The position numbers and the translations under genes are program-made. Source: Gillisia lutea (GTDB lineage Bacteria; Bacteroidota; Bacteroidia; Flavobacteriales; Flavobacteriaceae). From it: DNA of 64,000 nt. Under the pieces are notes generated by a model. That model made no database searches, was not told the origin of the DNA, and saw nothing but the letters and a program-made list of their open reading frames with translations. The DNA lies in the NCBI RefSeq assembly GCF_021568705.1, contig NZ_JAKGTH010000006.1, forward strand, positions 496,001 through 560,000. The letters are read 5' to 3'. Positions 38,151 to 47,129 of the stretch are shown here, in pieces; the stretch's first letter is position 1; every line of letters begins with the position of its first letter.

Positions 38151-38179
38151 CAAATTTACTGAAATAAAATCATCTCCAA
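38151..38179 (-). promoter_or_regulatory. hemJ promoter
   Basis: On the minus strand TTG (38177-38179) and TAAATTTG (38151-38158) with an 18-nt spacer match the Bacteroidetes consensus, upstream of the GTG start. Confidence 0.72.
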
Positions 38180-38189
38180 CATCTATTGA

Positions 38190-39545
38190 CTATTGAACAG
38201 GTTGAGCTTTTAATTTCAGCCTTATCTCTCTGTTCAAAAAATATCCCGTAACAATTGTAGACAAAATATCGGCGACCGGGAAAGCTAACCAAACCCCAAT
38301 TTCTCCATAATATTTAGGGAGAATCAATACCAAAGGTATAAAGAAAAAACCTTGTCTAGAAAGGGTGAGCAAGAATGCCGGAACCGCTTTCCCTATGGCC
38401 TGGAAATAAGCGGAGCCTATAAGTTGAAGTGCGATAATTGGAGTTGCCGCAAATACCCAACGCATAGCCGTTGGTGTTTCAGCAATAATTATAGGGTTAT
38501 CTGTAAAAACCCTTACGATATCTTCAGAAAAGAACATGATTCCGGCAAAAACCACAAGTCCTAAACCGCAGGCATAGAGAATTGCTGTGTTAATGCTCTT
38601 TCGTACTCGCTCCCACTCTCTTGCTCCATAATTGTATCCTGCAATTGGCAGAAACCCTTGGGTGACTCCTAACACAGGAAAAAGTGCGAACATGAGCATT
38701 CTTCCAATTATTGCGTAAACAGTTACAGAGTCTTCTCCTCCCAATTCGAATAAAATATTGTTCATCAGTAAATAAGTGATACTCACCACTGCTTGTCTTG
38801 CCAGAGTAACAAATCCGAGGCTGGAAATCTCACGAAGTACCGAGAGATCGAATGCAAAATGATGCAGACCTATTTTTAATTCTGAATTCTTCGAAAGAAA
38901 GAACCAAAGCACATAAGAGAAACAACACATATAGGAAATTGTTGTAGCCCAGGCAGCTCCTTCCATCCCCATATCCATAACATTAATGAAGATATAATCT
39001 AACAGCAAATTCCCCACAGAAGGAATAATCATGGCTATCATAGAAAATTTCGGCTTTCCTTCAGCTCGAATCACATTGTTCCCCATCATGCAAAGTGCTA
39101 GGAAGGGGACTCCATAAAGAACTATGGTATAATAGATCTTTGCATGCTCGAAGATATCTCCTTTTCCACCGAATGCAGGAATTATACTATCTATATAGAC
39201 AAGTCCCGTGGTCACTAATAAAATAGTAAGAATAAGCGTCAGACTAATTTGATTCCCAAAGGTTTTTAATGCTTTTTCTCCTTTTCCTGCGCCCAGTGCA
39301 CGTGAAATTATAGAAGAACCACCTATTCCTATGGCCATTCCTAAAGCAGCAATGAAAAAGGAAACCGGTAATACCACATTTATGGCAGCAATAGCAATAG
39401 AGCCTATCCAGTTGCCCACAAATATGGTATCAACTAGAATATTCAAAGACATTACCAGAATTCCTACCGAAGCGGGTGCGGCCTGTTTTATTAACAGTTT
39501 CCAAATTGGCTCTTTCCCTAAGGCGGTGGAATTGATTTGTTGCAT
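38190..39545 (-). CDS. MATE family efflux transporter
   Basis: A 451-aa, 12-TM multidrug/toxin extrusion transporter with typical LLIKQAAPASVGILVMSLNI, GMAIGIGGSSIISRALGAGK, and GFLPIAGYNYGARE. The chosen ATG overlaps the hemH stop (TAATG), indicating translational coupling with ferrochelatase; a start 30 bp upstream would lie inside hemH. Substrate unknown; coupling suggests possible porphyrin or metal-related efflux, inference only. Confidence 0.92.
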   Translation of the reverse strand: MQQINSTALGKEPIWKLLIKQAAPASVGILVMSLNILVDTIFVGNWIGSIAIAAINVVLPVSFFIAALGMAIGIGGSSIISRALGAGKGEKALKTFGNQISLTLILTILLVTTGLVYIDSIIPAFGGKGDIFEHAKIYYTIVLYGVPFLALCMMGNNVIRAEGKPKFSMIAMIIPSVGNLLLDYIFINVMDMGMEGAAWATTISYMCCFSYVLWFFLSKNSELKIGLHHFAFDLSVLREISSLGFVTLARQAVVSITYLLMNNILFELGGEDSVTVYAIIGRMLMFALFPVLGVTQGFLPIAGYNYGAREWERVRKSINTAILYACGLGLVVFAGIMFFSEDIVRVFTDNPIIIAETPTAMRWVFAATPIIALQLIGSAYFQAIGKAVPAFLLTLSRQGFFFIPLVLILPKYYGEIGVWLAFPVADILSTIVTGYFLNREIRLKLKAQPVQ

Positions 39546-40579
39546 TATGCTTCTACTGGATTTGAGAATGCCCATTCATCAATCCATCGGGATAGCACCT
39601 TTACCCAGTCTTCCCGGTCATTCAAACAAGGGACTACAGTAAATTTTTCTCCTCCTACTTCATGGAAGATCTCTTCCCCTTCCATGGCAATCTCTTCCAA
39701 TGTTTCTAAGCAATCGCTTACAAATGCAGGAGTAACTATGGCCAGGTTCTTCATGCCTTCTTTTCCAAATCGCTCGATGGTTCTATCGGTATAAGGTTGC
39801 AACCATGGATCGAAACCTAATCTGGACTGGAAGGAAACACTATAGCTATTTTCTTTTAATTCCAAATATTCAGCTACCAAACGGGTAGTTTCGTAACATT
39901 GATGTCTGTAACAAAATTGATGAGCGGCAGAGGCTGTCTTACAGCAACTTCCGTCTATCTTACAATGGGATTTTGTAACGTCACTTTTGCGAATGTGTCT
40001 TTCCGGCACTCCATGGTAGGAGAATAAAATATGCTCGTACTTAACATCTTTTAATCTTTCAGCAACACTATTTGCCAATACTCTTATATAATCGGGATGA
40101 TTGTAAAAAGCCGGAATAGAAGTAAAGGACATGTCAGGAAAAAATTCCTTTCTCAATTCTTCGGCTAGAACAAGAATGGTTTCGGTTGTAGCCATCGCAA
40201 ACTGAGGATATAATGGAAAGATCAACACTTCATCTACTCCTTTATCATGTAATTCCTGCAATCCCGATTTGATATTCGGCGTTCCGTATCGCATAGCTAA
40301 AGCTATTGGCAAAGAGGTTTGTGCGTCTATCTTATCTCTTAATCTTTCGGAAAGCACAATTAACGGAGAACCTTCTTCCCACCAAATTTTTTGATAAGCT
40401 TTGGCCGATTGCTTAGGACGAGTATTCAAAATGATTCCTTTAACCAGTAAGGTTCGCGCCCATAAAGGCACATCTATCACTCGTTCGTCCATTAAAAATT
40501 CACCTAAATACTTTTTAACATCTTTAGGATTGGTACTATCGGGAGATCCCAAATTTACCAAGAGTACACCTTTACTCAT
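39545..40579 (-). CDS. hemH: Ferrochelatase
   Basis: Inserts Fe2+ into protoporphyrin IX, the last step to protoheme. The 344-aa enzyme has MSKGVLLVNLGSPDS at the N-terminus, catalytic His in LFSYHGVPERH (residue 189), and the acidic motif FVSDCLETLEEI. Five cysteines are packed at residues 206-228 (C206, C212, C213, C223, C228) inside the chelatase domain, a pattern fitting an internal [2Fe-2S] site as in some bacterial ferrochelatases. The first gene of hemH-MATE. Confidence 0.96.
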   Translation of the reverse strand: MSKGVLLVNLGSPDSTNPKDVKKYLGEFLMDERVIDVPLWARTLLVKGIILNTRPKQSAKAYQKIWWEEGSPLIVLSERLRDKIDAQTSLPIALAMRYGTPNIKSGLQELHDKGVDEVLIFPLYPQFAMATTETILVLAEELRKEFFPDMSFTSIPAFYNHPDYIRVLANSVAERLKDVKYEHILFSYHGVPERHIRKSDVTKSHCKIDGSCCKTASAAHQFCYRHQCYETTRLVAEYLELKENSYSVSFQSRLGFDPWLQPYTDRTIERFGKEGMKNLAIVTPAFVSDCLETLEEIAMEGEEIFHEVGGEKFTVVPCLNDREDWVKVLSRWIDEWAFSNPVEA

Positions 40580-40694
40580 TCTTTTTCTTTTTTCAGTAAT
40601 TCTTTTTCGTGAATAAAATTACAATTATATACTAAGAGTGTTTGATAGTTTAAGTCGATTTCTGTAATTCTATCATTGCTAAAATCGATTGATC

Positions 40695-41597
40695 TTAATT
40701 AGTAGGAAGCGACAAAGACATAATGTACTTTTTTGGAGTTGTTCCAAACTTCTTTTTAAAGGCTGCAATAAAATGACTGGCAGTACTGTAGCCTACTTTT
40801 AATCCTACCTCATTCACATTATACTCTCCGGAATCCAACAACTTACGGGCAAACTCCATTTTATAATCAAATAGGAAACTGTAAACCGAATCTCCATAAA
40901 TTTGCTTAAAACCCTCTTTCAACTTCTTTAAACTCAACCCAATTTCATTAGAAAGTTCCTGCAAAGACGGAGGTTCTGCCATTCGTGAAATAACCAGATC
41001 CTTAGCTTTCCTAATTTTAAGAACATTTACTTCATCTACCAGAAAAGGGCATTGCTCTACATTGGCATCTTCAGCGCGATTAAAATACAGGCTTAACAGT
41101 TCGTAAGCTTTTGCCTTGAAGTACAGCGCTTTTACCGAGGCCATCAAATTGAAGTTCATTACTTGATTTAGGGCAATTGCCATAGAAGGAGAAATATCTC
41201 CATCTTTATAATACTTCTTATCCCTGTTCCCGTCACTCAAAAATGGAATATAACTTGCCTCTTGTGAAAATAGCGAATGAAATTTCTTGATTGAAATTAC
41301 CAAAGAAATCACCCAGGATTTGGGTTGCAGCTCTAAATTAAGCGGTAGATCGCGCTGTGGATTGTACAATAACAAGGAATGCTCTTCATTTAAAGGCAAT
41401 TCATAACTGCTGTTGTTGAAAAGAAATTTGCTCTTTCCCTTAATGCAAAAATGAAATTGAATATAACTGCTGTCTATTTCCCGCGTTATCTTTTGAGGTT
41501 CATTCTCTTCATTTTGAAACTTTAAAATGAAAAACCCATCATCTATCTTTGTTTCATCAACAAACCCTCCAGCGGTATTTTTTTCCTTATCCATCAT
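40695..41597 (-). CDS. AraC-family regulator, PchR-like
   Basis: A 300-aa regulator with an N-terminal cupin-like sensing part (IDSSYIQFHFCIKGKSKFLF) and a C-terminal double helix-turn-helix (LQELSNEIGLSLKKLKEGFK; VNEVGLKVGYSTASHFIAAF; FKKKFGTTPKKY). The HTH reads like the PchR group that responds to iron-siderophores. It sits between hemH and hemA, divergent from hemA by 199 bp, which makes heme or iron control likely. A second ATG lies 3 bp downstream (MMDK). Ligand unknown. Confidence 0.92.
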   Translation of the reverse strand: MMDKEKNTAGGFVDETKIDDGFFILKFQNEENEPQKITREIDSSYIQFHFCIKGKSKFLFNNSSYELPLNEEHSLLLYNPQRDLPLNLELQPKSWVISLVISIKKFHSLFSQEASYIPFLSDGNRDKKYYKDGDISPSMAIALNQVMNFNLMASVKALYFKAKAYELLSLYFNRAEDANVEQCPFLVDEVNVLKIRKAKDLVISRMAEPPSLQELSNEIGLSLKKLKEGFKQIYGDSVYSFLFDYKMEFARKLLDSGEYNVNEVGLKVGYSTASHFIAAFKKKFGTTPKKYIMSLSLPTN

Positions 41598-41662
41598 GTG
41601 TTTAATTGAAGTTTATTTAGAATAAATCTAAATTGAAATGTATCAACCTACCGATTAATACA

Positions 41663-41670
41663 CAAAAATA
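41663..41670 (-). promoter_or_regulatory. -7 element of AraC regulator gene
   Basis: Minus-strand TATTTTTG is an exact -7 match 65 nt before the regulator ATG; no good TTG at the usual distance. The Fur-like palindrome lies in the place expected for its -33 region. Confidence 0.5.
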
Positions 41671-41693
41671 GCCATTTTTCAAAAATCGACTCC

Positions 41694-41713
41694 TAATTAT
41701 ATGATAATTATCA
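41694..41713. promoter_or_regulatory. Fur-box-like overlapping palindromes between araC-type gene and hemA
   Basis: TAATTAT-ATG-ATAATTA (41694-41710) is a perfect 7-3-7 dyad, and TGATAATTATCA (41702-41713) a perfect 12-bp palindrome; together they resemble a Fur box (TGATAATnATTATCA type). Placed 28 bp upstream of the hemA -33 TTG and near the divergent promoter. AT-rich background makes chance occurrence possible. Confidence 0.5.
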
Positions 41714-41741
41714 GCAATCGATACATTTAGTACTTTGAGCG

Positions 41742-41773
41742 TTGTTTTTTGAACTATATATCATTTACTTTTG
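41742..41773 (+). promoter_or_regulatory. hemA operon promoter
   Basis: TTG (41742-41744) and TACTTTTG (41766-41773) with a 21-nt spacer match the Bacteroidetes consensus; predicted start near 41778, 19 nt before the hemA ATG. It decides the hemA start because the longer open frame runs through this promoter. Confidence 0.8.
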
Positions 41774-41796
41774 CCAAAGAATTCCTAAATCGGTTC

Positions 41797-43053
41797 ATGG
41801 AAAACTATCACATTTCAAGAGGTAAACATTTCTACACTATAGGTTTAAGTTATAAAAAAGCTGATGCCGACATAAGAGGCCACTTTAGTTTAACTGAAGA
41901 GGGCAAACTGAATTTGCTGAATCAAGCCAAATATGAAGGCATAGATGGTCTTATTGTTACTTCCACCTGCAACCGTACCGAAATTTACGGGTTTGCCCAA
42001 CATCCCTATCAACTTATAAAGTTACTTTGTGAGCATACTCATGGTACCGTAGAAGAATTTGAGAAGGTAGCTTATGTTTATAAAAATAAAGAGGCTATTT
42101 CCCACATGTTTAGAATGGGAACCGGCTTGGATAGCCAGATTCTTGGAGATTTCGAGATTATCAGTCAGTTAAAAATCGCTTTTGTGACCTCTAAAAATGC
42201 AGGTGTTGCAAATCCTTTTTTAGAGCGCCTCGTAAATGCTGTTATTCAGGCAAGCAAGCGTATTAAAAATGAAACGCAAATATCAAGTGGGGCAACCTCC
42301 GTTAGCTTTGCATCTGTACAATATATATTAAGAGAGGTTGAAAATATCTCAGAGAAGAATATTCTCCTTTTTGGAACAGGAAAGATAGGAAGGAACACTT
42401 GTGAAAATTTGGTGAAGCATACTAAGAATCACCACATCACTCTTATTAATCGCACCAAAGATAAAGCTGAAAAAGTAGCCGGAAAATTTGATCTTACGGT
42501 TAAAGATTACGCCGATTTGCAAACTGAAATTCGGGATGCCGATATCCTGATAGTGGCTACCGGAGCACAAAATCCCACCATCTCTAAAGAGCTTATCTAT
42601 TCTAAAAAAGAGCTGCTTATTTTAGACCTTTCTGTTCCTAAGAATGTAAATGAAGATGTGCTGGAACTGGAAAACGTGAAATTAGTGCACTTGGATCATC
42701 TTTCTCAAATGACAGATGAGACCTTAGAGCGAAGAAAACAATTTATACCACAGGCACAGGAAATTATCTTAGAAGTGGAAAGCGATTTCAATAAATGGCT
42801 GGAAACCAGAAAATTTGCTCCTACTATAAAAGCTTTAAAGAAAAAGCTAAAGACTATGAAGGATGCCGAATTGGACTTTCAACGTAAGAAGATAGCCGAT
42901 TTTAATGATGAACAGGCAGAAATTGTTAGTAATAGAATTATTCAAAAAATAATGAATCATTTTGCAAATCACTTAAAAGATGATTCTAACACCACTGATG
43001 AAAGTTTGGAGCTTATCCAAAAAATGTTTCAGTTGGAAGATTCCGTAAAATGA
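41797..43053 (+). CDS. hemA: Glutamyl-tRNA reductase
   Basis: First committed step of C5 heme synthesis, reducing Glu-tRNA-Glu to glutamate-1-semialdehyde. The 418-aa enzyme has the active Cys58 in TSTCNRTEIYGF, QILGDFEIISQLK, the NADPH-binding FGTGKIGRNTCENL, and a C-terminal dimerisation helix. An in-frame TTG 48 bp upstream lies within the promoter and is rejected. Its end overlaps hemC by 4 bp (ATGA). Confidence 0.97.
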   Translation: MENYHISRGKHFYTIGLSYKKADADIRGHFSLTEEGKLNLLNQAKYEGIDGLIVTSTCNRTEIYGFAQHPYQLIKLLCEHTHGTVEEFEKVAYVYKNKEAISHMFRMGTGLDSQILGDFEIISQLKIAFVTSKNAGVANPFLERLVNAVIQASKRIKNETQISSGATSVSFASVQYILREVENISEKNILLFGTGKIGRNTCENLVKHTKNHHITLINRTKDKAEKVAGKFDLTVKDYADLQTEIRDADILIVATGAQNPTISKELIYSKKELLILDLSVPKNVNEDVLELENVKLVHLDHLSQMTDETLERRKQFIPQAQEIILEVESDFNKWLETRKFAPTIKALKKKLKTMKDAELDFQRKKIADFNDEQAEIVSNRIIQKIMNHFANHLKDDSNTTDESLELIQKMFQLEDSVK

Positions 43054-43961
43054 ATAAAGTAATTAGAATTGGAACCCGCGACAGCGAATTAGCGCTTTGG
43101 CAGGCAACAACTGTACAGAATGCGCTTGAAAACCTAGGGCATAAAACTGAGTTACTGCCGGTAAAATCTACCGGGGATCTTAATTTAGATCAGCCATTAT
43201 ACGAAATGGGAATCACAGGGATTTTCACCAAAACCCTCGATGTTGCCATGCTTACCAATAAAATTGATATTGCGGTACACTCTATGAAAGATGTGCCAAC
43301 GGCATTACCAAAGGGAATCGTAGAGGCTGCAGTTCTTAAACGTGCCACTTCTAAAGACATACTTTTACATAAAGGCTTAAATTTCCTTAATTCAAAAGGT
43401 ACTATCGCTACGGGGAGCCTTCGTAGAAAAGCCCAATGGCTGAATAAATATCCTCATCATGCTGTGGTAGATTTACGTGGAAATGTAAATACCCGCATGA
43501 AAAAATTAGAGGAAAGCGACTGGAACGGGGCTATTTTTGCTGCTGCCGGACTCGAACGCATCAGTCTAACCCCCGAAAATTCTATAGATCTTGATTGGAT
43601 GCTCCCCGCACCCGCACAAGGCGCAATGCTTGTTGTTGCCATTCAAGAAGATGAATTTTGCCGAAAAGCTTTGCAAGCTTTGAATCACGAACATTCAGAG
43701 ATTTGTGTGCATGTAGAGCGTGAATTCTTAAAAGAATTGGAGGGCGGTTGTACAGCACCTATTGGAGCTTTGGCAACTATTGAAGGAGATATGCTTCACT
43801 TTAAAGGTGCTTTATTCAGTTTAGATGGCAGCCAAAAAGTAGAAGTAGAAAGAGATCTTCCTCTGGCAGATGCTTCTTCTATTGGAAAAATTTGTGCGCA
43901 GGAAGTTCTTCAAAATGGTGGAGCAGCTTTAATGCAACAAATAAAAGAGCTATTAAATTGA
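43050..43961 (+). CDS. hemC: Porphobilinogen deaminase
   Basis: Polymerises four porphobilinogens to hydroxymethylbilane. 303 aa; IRIGTRDSELALWQA, catalytic Asp81 in VHSMKDVPTALP, substrate arginines in TGSLRRKAQW and LRGNVNTRMKK, and the dipyrromethane-cofactor Cys234 in EGGCTAPIGA. ATGA overlap with hemA. Confidence 0.97.
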   Translation: MNKVIRIGTRDSELALWQATTVQNALENLGHKTELLPVKSTGDLNLDQPLYEMGITGIFTKTLDVAMLTNKIDIAVHSMKDVPTALPKGIVEAAVLKRATSKDILLHKGLNFLNSKGTIATGSLRRKAQWLNKYPHHAVVDLRGNVNTRMKKLEESDWNGAIFAAAGLERISLTPENSIDLDWMLPAPAQGAMLVVAIQEDEFCRKALQALNHEHSEICVHVEREFLKELEGGCTAPIGALATIEGDMLHFKGALFSLDGSQKVEVERDLPLADASSIGKICAQEVLQNGGAALMQQIKELLN

Positions 43962-43967
43962 TTTGAT

Positions 43968-44654
43968 ATGGCTAGCATTCTTTCCACTAAAAAACTTGCA
44001 ACCAACCAGAAACAGTTGTTGCTAAATTCTGGAATTGGATTAGTGGAATATGATGCCATAAAAATTGATATTTTAAAATTCCAGCTACAAGATCACTTTT
44101 CAAAAGATGTTATTTTTACAAGTAAAAATGCAGTAAAAGCGGTTTTAGAAAATGCTCCAGATTTTAAAAAGCTACATACAGGAAAGGTCTTTTGCGTAGG
44201 TGCAAAAACTAAAGAGTTTCTGGAAGAGCTAAAAATAAATCTTACCGCTCATGCCGATTATGGCTTAGAGCTAGGTAAAATAATAGCTACTTCATATAGC
44301 GATCAAAAATTCATCTACATCTGCGGAAATAGAAGAAGAGATGAGTTCCCTGAATTTCTAAGTTCTGAAAAGATCAACTTCTCAGAAATAGAAGCCTACA
44401 AAACCTCTCTAAATAAACAGCATTTCGGTCAGGAATTTGATGGAATTCTCTTTTTTAGTCCGAGCGGAGTGCAAAGTTATACCGCAACAAATAACATAAA
44501 CAACAGTACTGCTTTTTGCATTGGGCACACTACGGCGAAAGAAGTTGAAAAGCACACTTCTTCATTTGAAATTGCGAATAAACCCAGCGTAGAGAATGTA
44601 ATTGTGCAAGCAGTTAATTATTTCAAAAAAAATCGTCATTCAAATAAGGTTTAA
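43968..44654 (+). CDS. hemD: Uroporphyrinogen-III synthase
   Basis: Cyclises hydroxymethylbilane to uroporphyrinogen III. HemD sequences are poorly conserved; this 228-aa one shows VIFTSKNAVKAVLENA, VFCVGAKTKEFLEEL, EAYKTSL and GILFFSPSGVQSY, the usual two-lobe pattern. Position 6 bp after hemC and before hemE agrees. Confidence 0.93.
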   Translation: MASILSTKKLATNQKQLLLNSGIGLVEYDAIKIDILKFQLQDHFSKDVIFTSKNAVKAVLENAPDFKKLHTGKVFCVGAKTKEFLEELKINLTAHADYGLELGKIIATSYSDQKFIYICGNRRRDEFPEFLSSEKINFSEIEAYKTSLNKQHFGQEFDGILFFSPSGVQSYTATNNINNSTAFCIGHTTAKEVEKHTSSFEIANKPSVENVIVQAVNYFKKNRHSNKV

Positions 44655-44682
44655 CCATTTTTCAATAGACGTACTATAAGTT

Positions 44683-45714
44683 ATGACACATATTAAAAAC
44701 GATTTGTTCTTAAAGGCCCTTAGAGGTGAAACCGTAGAAAGACCTCCGGTTTGGATGATGCGTCAGGCAGGAAGATACCTACCGGATTTTATGAAGTTAA
44801 AGGAACAATACGATTTCTTCACTCGTTGCCGCACCCCAGAACTAGCCACGGAAATCACTGTAATGCCTATCAAACAAATAGGTACAGATGCGGCTATTTT
44901 ATTCAGTGATATTCTGGTAGTTCCTCAAGCTATGAATATTGAGGTGGAAATGAAACCGGGCTTAGGCCCATGGCTTCCCAATCCTGTTAGAACCAGCAGC
45001 GACGTAGAAAAGGTGTTTGTACCAGATATTCAGGAAACGCTTGGTTATGTGATGGATGCCATTAAAATGACCAAACAGGAACTTAACGATGAAGTACCAC
45101 TAATTGGTTTTGCGGGTTCACCATGGACCATTTTATGCTACGCAGTTCAAGGTCAGGGTTCCAAAAATTTCGATATCGCTAAGAAATTCTGTTTTACAAA
45201 CCCGGCTGCTGCACATACACTATTGCAAAAGATCACCGATACCACTATAGCTTACCTAAAAGCGAAAGTGTCGGCAGGTGTAGATGCTGTTCAGATATTT
45301 GATTCATGGGGAGGAATGCTTTCGCCTACAGATTATCAAACTTTTTCCTGGAGATACATCCAACAAATTATCGATGCACTTAAAGATGAAACCCATGTAA
45401 TTGCCTTTGGAAAAGGATGTTGGTTCGCATTGAATGAAATGTCAAGATCGGGCGCATCGGCTCTTGGAGTAGACTGGACTTGTTCTGCCAGAAATGCACG
45501 CTATTTATCTGGAGGAGAGATCACCCTGCAAGGAAACTTTGATCCTTCAAGATTATATTCACCCCCGGCAGAGATCAAAAAGATGGTGCATCAAATGATT
45601 AACGAATTTGGGAAAGATAAATATATCGTGAATTTAGGTCATGGTATCTTGCCCGATATTCCTGTTGAAAACGCGCGTGCCTTTGTAGATGCCGTGAAAG
45701 AATACCATATCTAG
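44683..45714 (+). CDS. hemE: Uroporphyrinogen decarboxylase
   Basis: Converts uroporphyrinogen III to coproporphyrinogen III. 343 aa with the N-terminal [17 protein letters not shown], catalytic Asp in [25 protein letters not shown], and the C-terminal [15 protein letters not shown]. 28 bp after hemD. Confidence 0.97.
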   Translation: MTHIKNDLFLKALRGETVERPPVWMMRQAGRYLPDFMKLKEQYDFFTRCRTPELATEITVMPIKQIGTDAAILFSDILVVPQAMNIEVEMKPGLGPWLPNPVRTSSDVEKVFVPDIQETLGYVMDAIKMTKQELNDEVPLIGFAGSPWTILCYAVQGQGSKNFDIAKKFCFTNPAAAHTLLQKITDTTIAYLKAKVSAGVDAVQIFDSWGGMLSPTDYQTFSWRYIQQIIDALKDETHVIAFGKGCWFALNEMSRSGASALGVDWTCSARNARYLSGGEITLQGNFDPSRLYSPPAEIKKMVHQMINEFGKDKYIVNLGHGILPDIPVENARAFVDAVKEYHI

Positions 45715-45735
45715 TTTATTTAAACTTAGACGAAT

Positions 45736-46131
45736 ATGTTAAGTAAGGGATTGCGAGACGAGGAGAACGAGAAGGTCAATCAAGTTTTCGATAAGATCAT
45801 GAGTATTCAATTTGTTCCTGATCTATGGAAAAATGAACAACGAAAAGCTATGAATGTTCATCTTCAAAATTTACTAAATCTCACTTTAGACGATATAGAA
45901 AATAGAAGTGTGGAATCTTTATTAAATGATCTAAAAACCCATGATTTAGAGTTTGCTAATTATGAACTTTTTGGAGATCTGCTTTTAAAGCTACTTCCTT
46001 TTGAAGCCGAAACAAATCAAGCTAATCTTGCACAAAAAGCCCTTGCAGTTTTTGAAACCGCACAACAAGAAAGCAAAATATTCTCTTTCAGTTTAATTCA
46101 AAAGATAAATCACGCAAAAGCCTTGAGGTAA
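45736..46131 (+). CDS. Unknown 131-aa protein between hemE and hemF
   Basis: No family recognised. The 131-aa, helix-rich, soluble sequence (EENEKVNQVFDKIMSIQFVP, NLLNLTLDDIENRSVESLLN, ALAVFETAQQESKIFSFSL) has no Cys, no signal peptide and no TM segment. It starts 21 bp after hemE and stops 6 bp before hemF, so it is in the heme operon. Could be a small accessory or regulatory partner of porphyrin enzymes; nothing in the sequence says which. Confidence 0.85.
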   Translation: MLSKGLRDEENEKVNQVFDKIMSIQFVPDLWKNEQRKAMNVHLQNLLNLTLDDIENRSVESLLNDLKTHDLEFANYELFGDLLLKLLPFEAETNQANLAQKALAVFETAQQESKIFSFSLIQKINHAKALR

Positions 46132-46137
46132 TATCAT

Positions 46138-47040
46138 ATGAGAGATCAATTTTTTCAATATATACAAGAATTACAAGACCGAATCACTTCTAAACTCGAA
46201 GAAATAGACGGTAAAGCCAAATTCAAAGAAGATCTTTGGGATCGCGCAGAAGGTGGCGGTGGCCGAACCCGAGTAATAGAGAACGGGGATGTGTTTGAAA
46301 AAGGAGGTGTTAATATTTCTCAGGTCCATGGTCCTCTTCCTCCGGCTATGCAACAATATTTTAAGGTGGGAGATGTAGATTTTTTTGCATGCGGATTGAG
46401 CTTGGTGTTACATCCTAAAAACCCAATGGTTCCTACAGTTCATGCAAATTGGCGCTATTTTGAAATGTACGATAAAACCGGAAAGGTGATCGACCAATGG
46501 TTTGGCGGCGGACAAGATCTTACGCCTTATTATCTATTTGAAGAAGACGCTCAGCATTTTCATCAGGTTTGTAAGACTGCTTGCGATAAGCATCATCCCA
46601 ATTTTTATTCTGAATATAAGCAGAAATGCGATGAGTATTTCTGGAATGCTCACAGAGATGAAGCCCGTGGAATAGGAGGTTTATTCTTCGATTACTGTAA
46701 AGCTTCCGAAGAAATGAGCATCGAAAACTGGTATAATTTTGTTACTGAAGTTGGGAACAGCTTTTTAGAATCTTATGTGCCTATAGTTGAAAAGAGAAAA
46801 GCACTGGCTTATACTGAAGAGCAGCGCACTTGGCAAGAGATACGAAGAGGCCGTTATGTAGAGTTCAATTTGGTGCACGATAAAGGCACTTTATTTGGGC
46901 TAAAAACCAACGGAAGAATAGAAAGTATTTTGATGAGTCTGCCGCCACATGTACAATGGGTATACGATCATCACCCTGAAACTGGAAGTAAAGAAGAGAA
47001 ATTACTTAAGGTTCTAAAAGAACCTAAACAATGGACCTAA
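46138..47040 (+). CDS. hemF: Oxygen-dependent coproporphyrinogen III oxidase
   Basis: Decarboxylates coproporphyrinogen III to protoporphyrinogen IX using O2. 300 aa; EGGGGRTRVIENGDVFEKGG, GLSLVLHPKNPMVPTVHANW, WFGGGQDLTPYY, GIGGLFFDY and RRGRYVEFNLVHDKGTLFGL are family hallmarks. It implies at least micro-aerobic growth. Last gene of the hemA-hemF run. Confidence 0.97.
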   Translation: MRDQFFQYIQELQDRITSKLEEIDGKAKFKEDLWDRAEGGGGRTRVIENGDVFEKGGVNISQVHGPLPPAMQQYFKVGDVDFFACGLSLVLHPKNPMVPTVHANWRYFEMYDKTGKVIDQWFGGGQDLTPYYLFEEDAQHFHQVCKTACDKHHPNFYSEYKQKCDEYFWNAHRDEARGIGGLFFDYCKASEEMSIENWYNFVTEVGNSFLESYVPIVEKRKALAYTEEQRTWQEIRRGRYVEFNLVHDKGTLFGLKTNGRIESILMSLPPHVQWVYDHHPETGSKEEKLLKVLKEPKQWT

Positions 47041-47129
47041 CCTTCTTTTTATAAACACAACACGCTCAATATAAACAAGTTGAAGATATTCATCTTTGCA
47101 AATAGCTTTCAACTTTAAAATTCAATACA

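Noticed and set aside
41749-41796. Earlier TTG start for hemA
   Set aside because: It is located inside the promoter TTG-N21-TACTTTTG; the protein family begins at MENYHISRGK.
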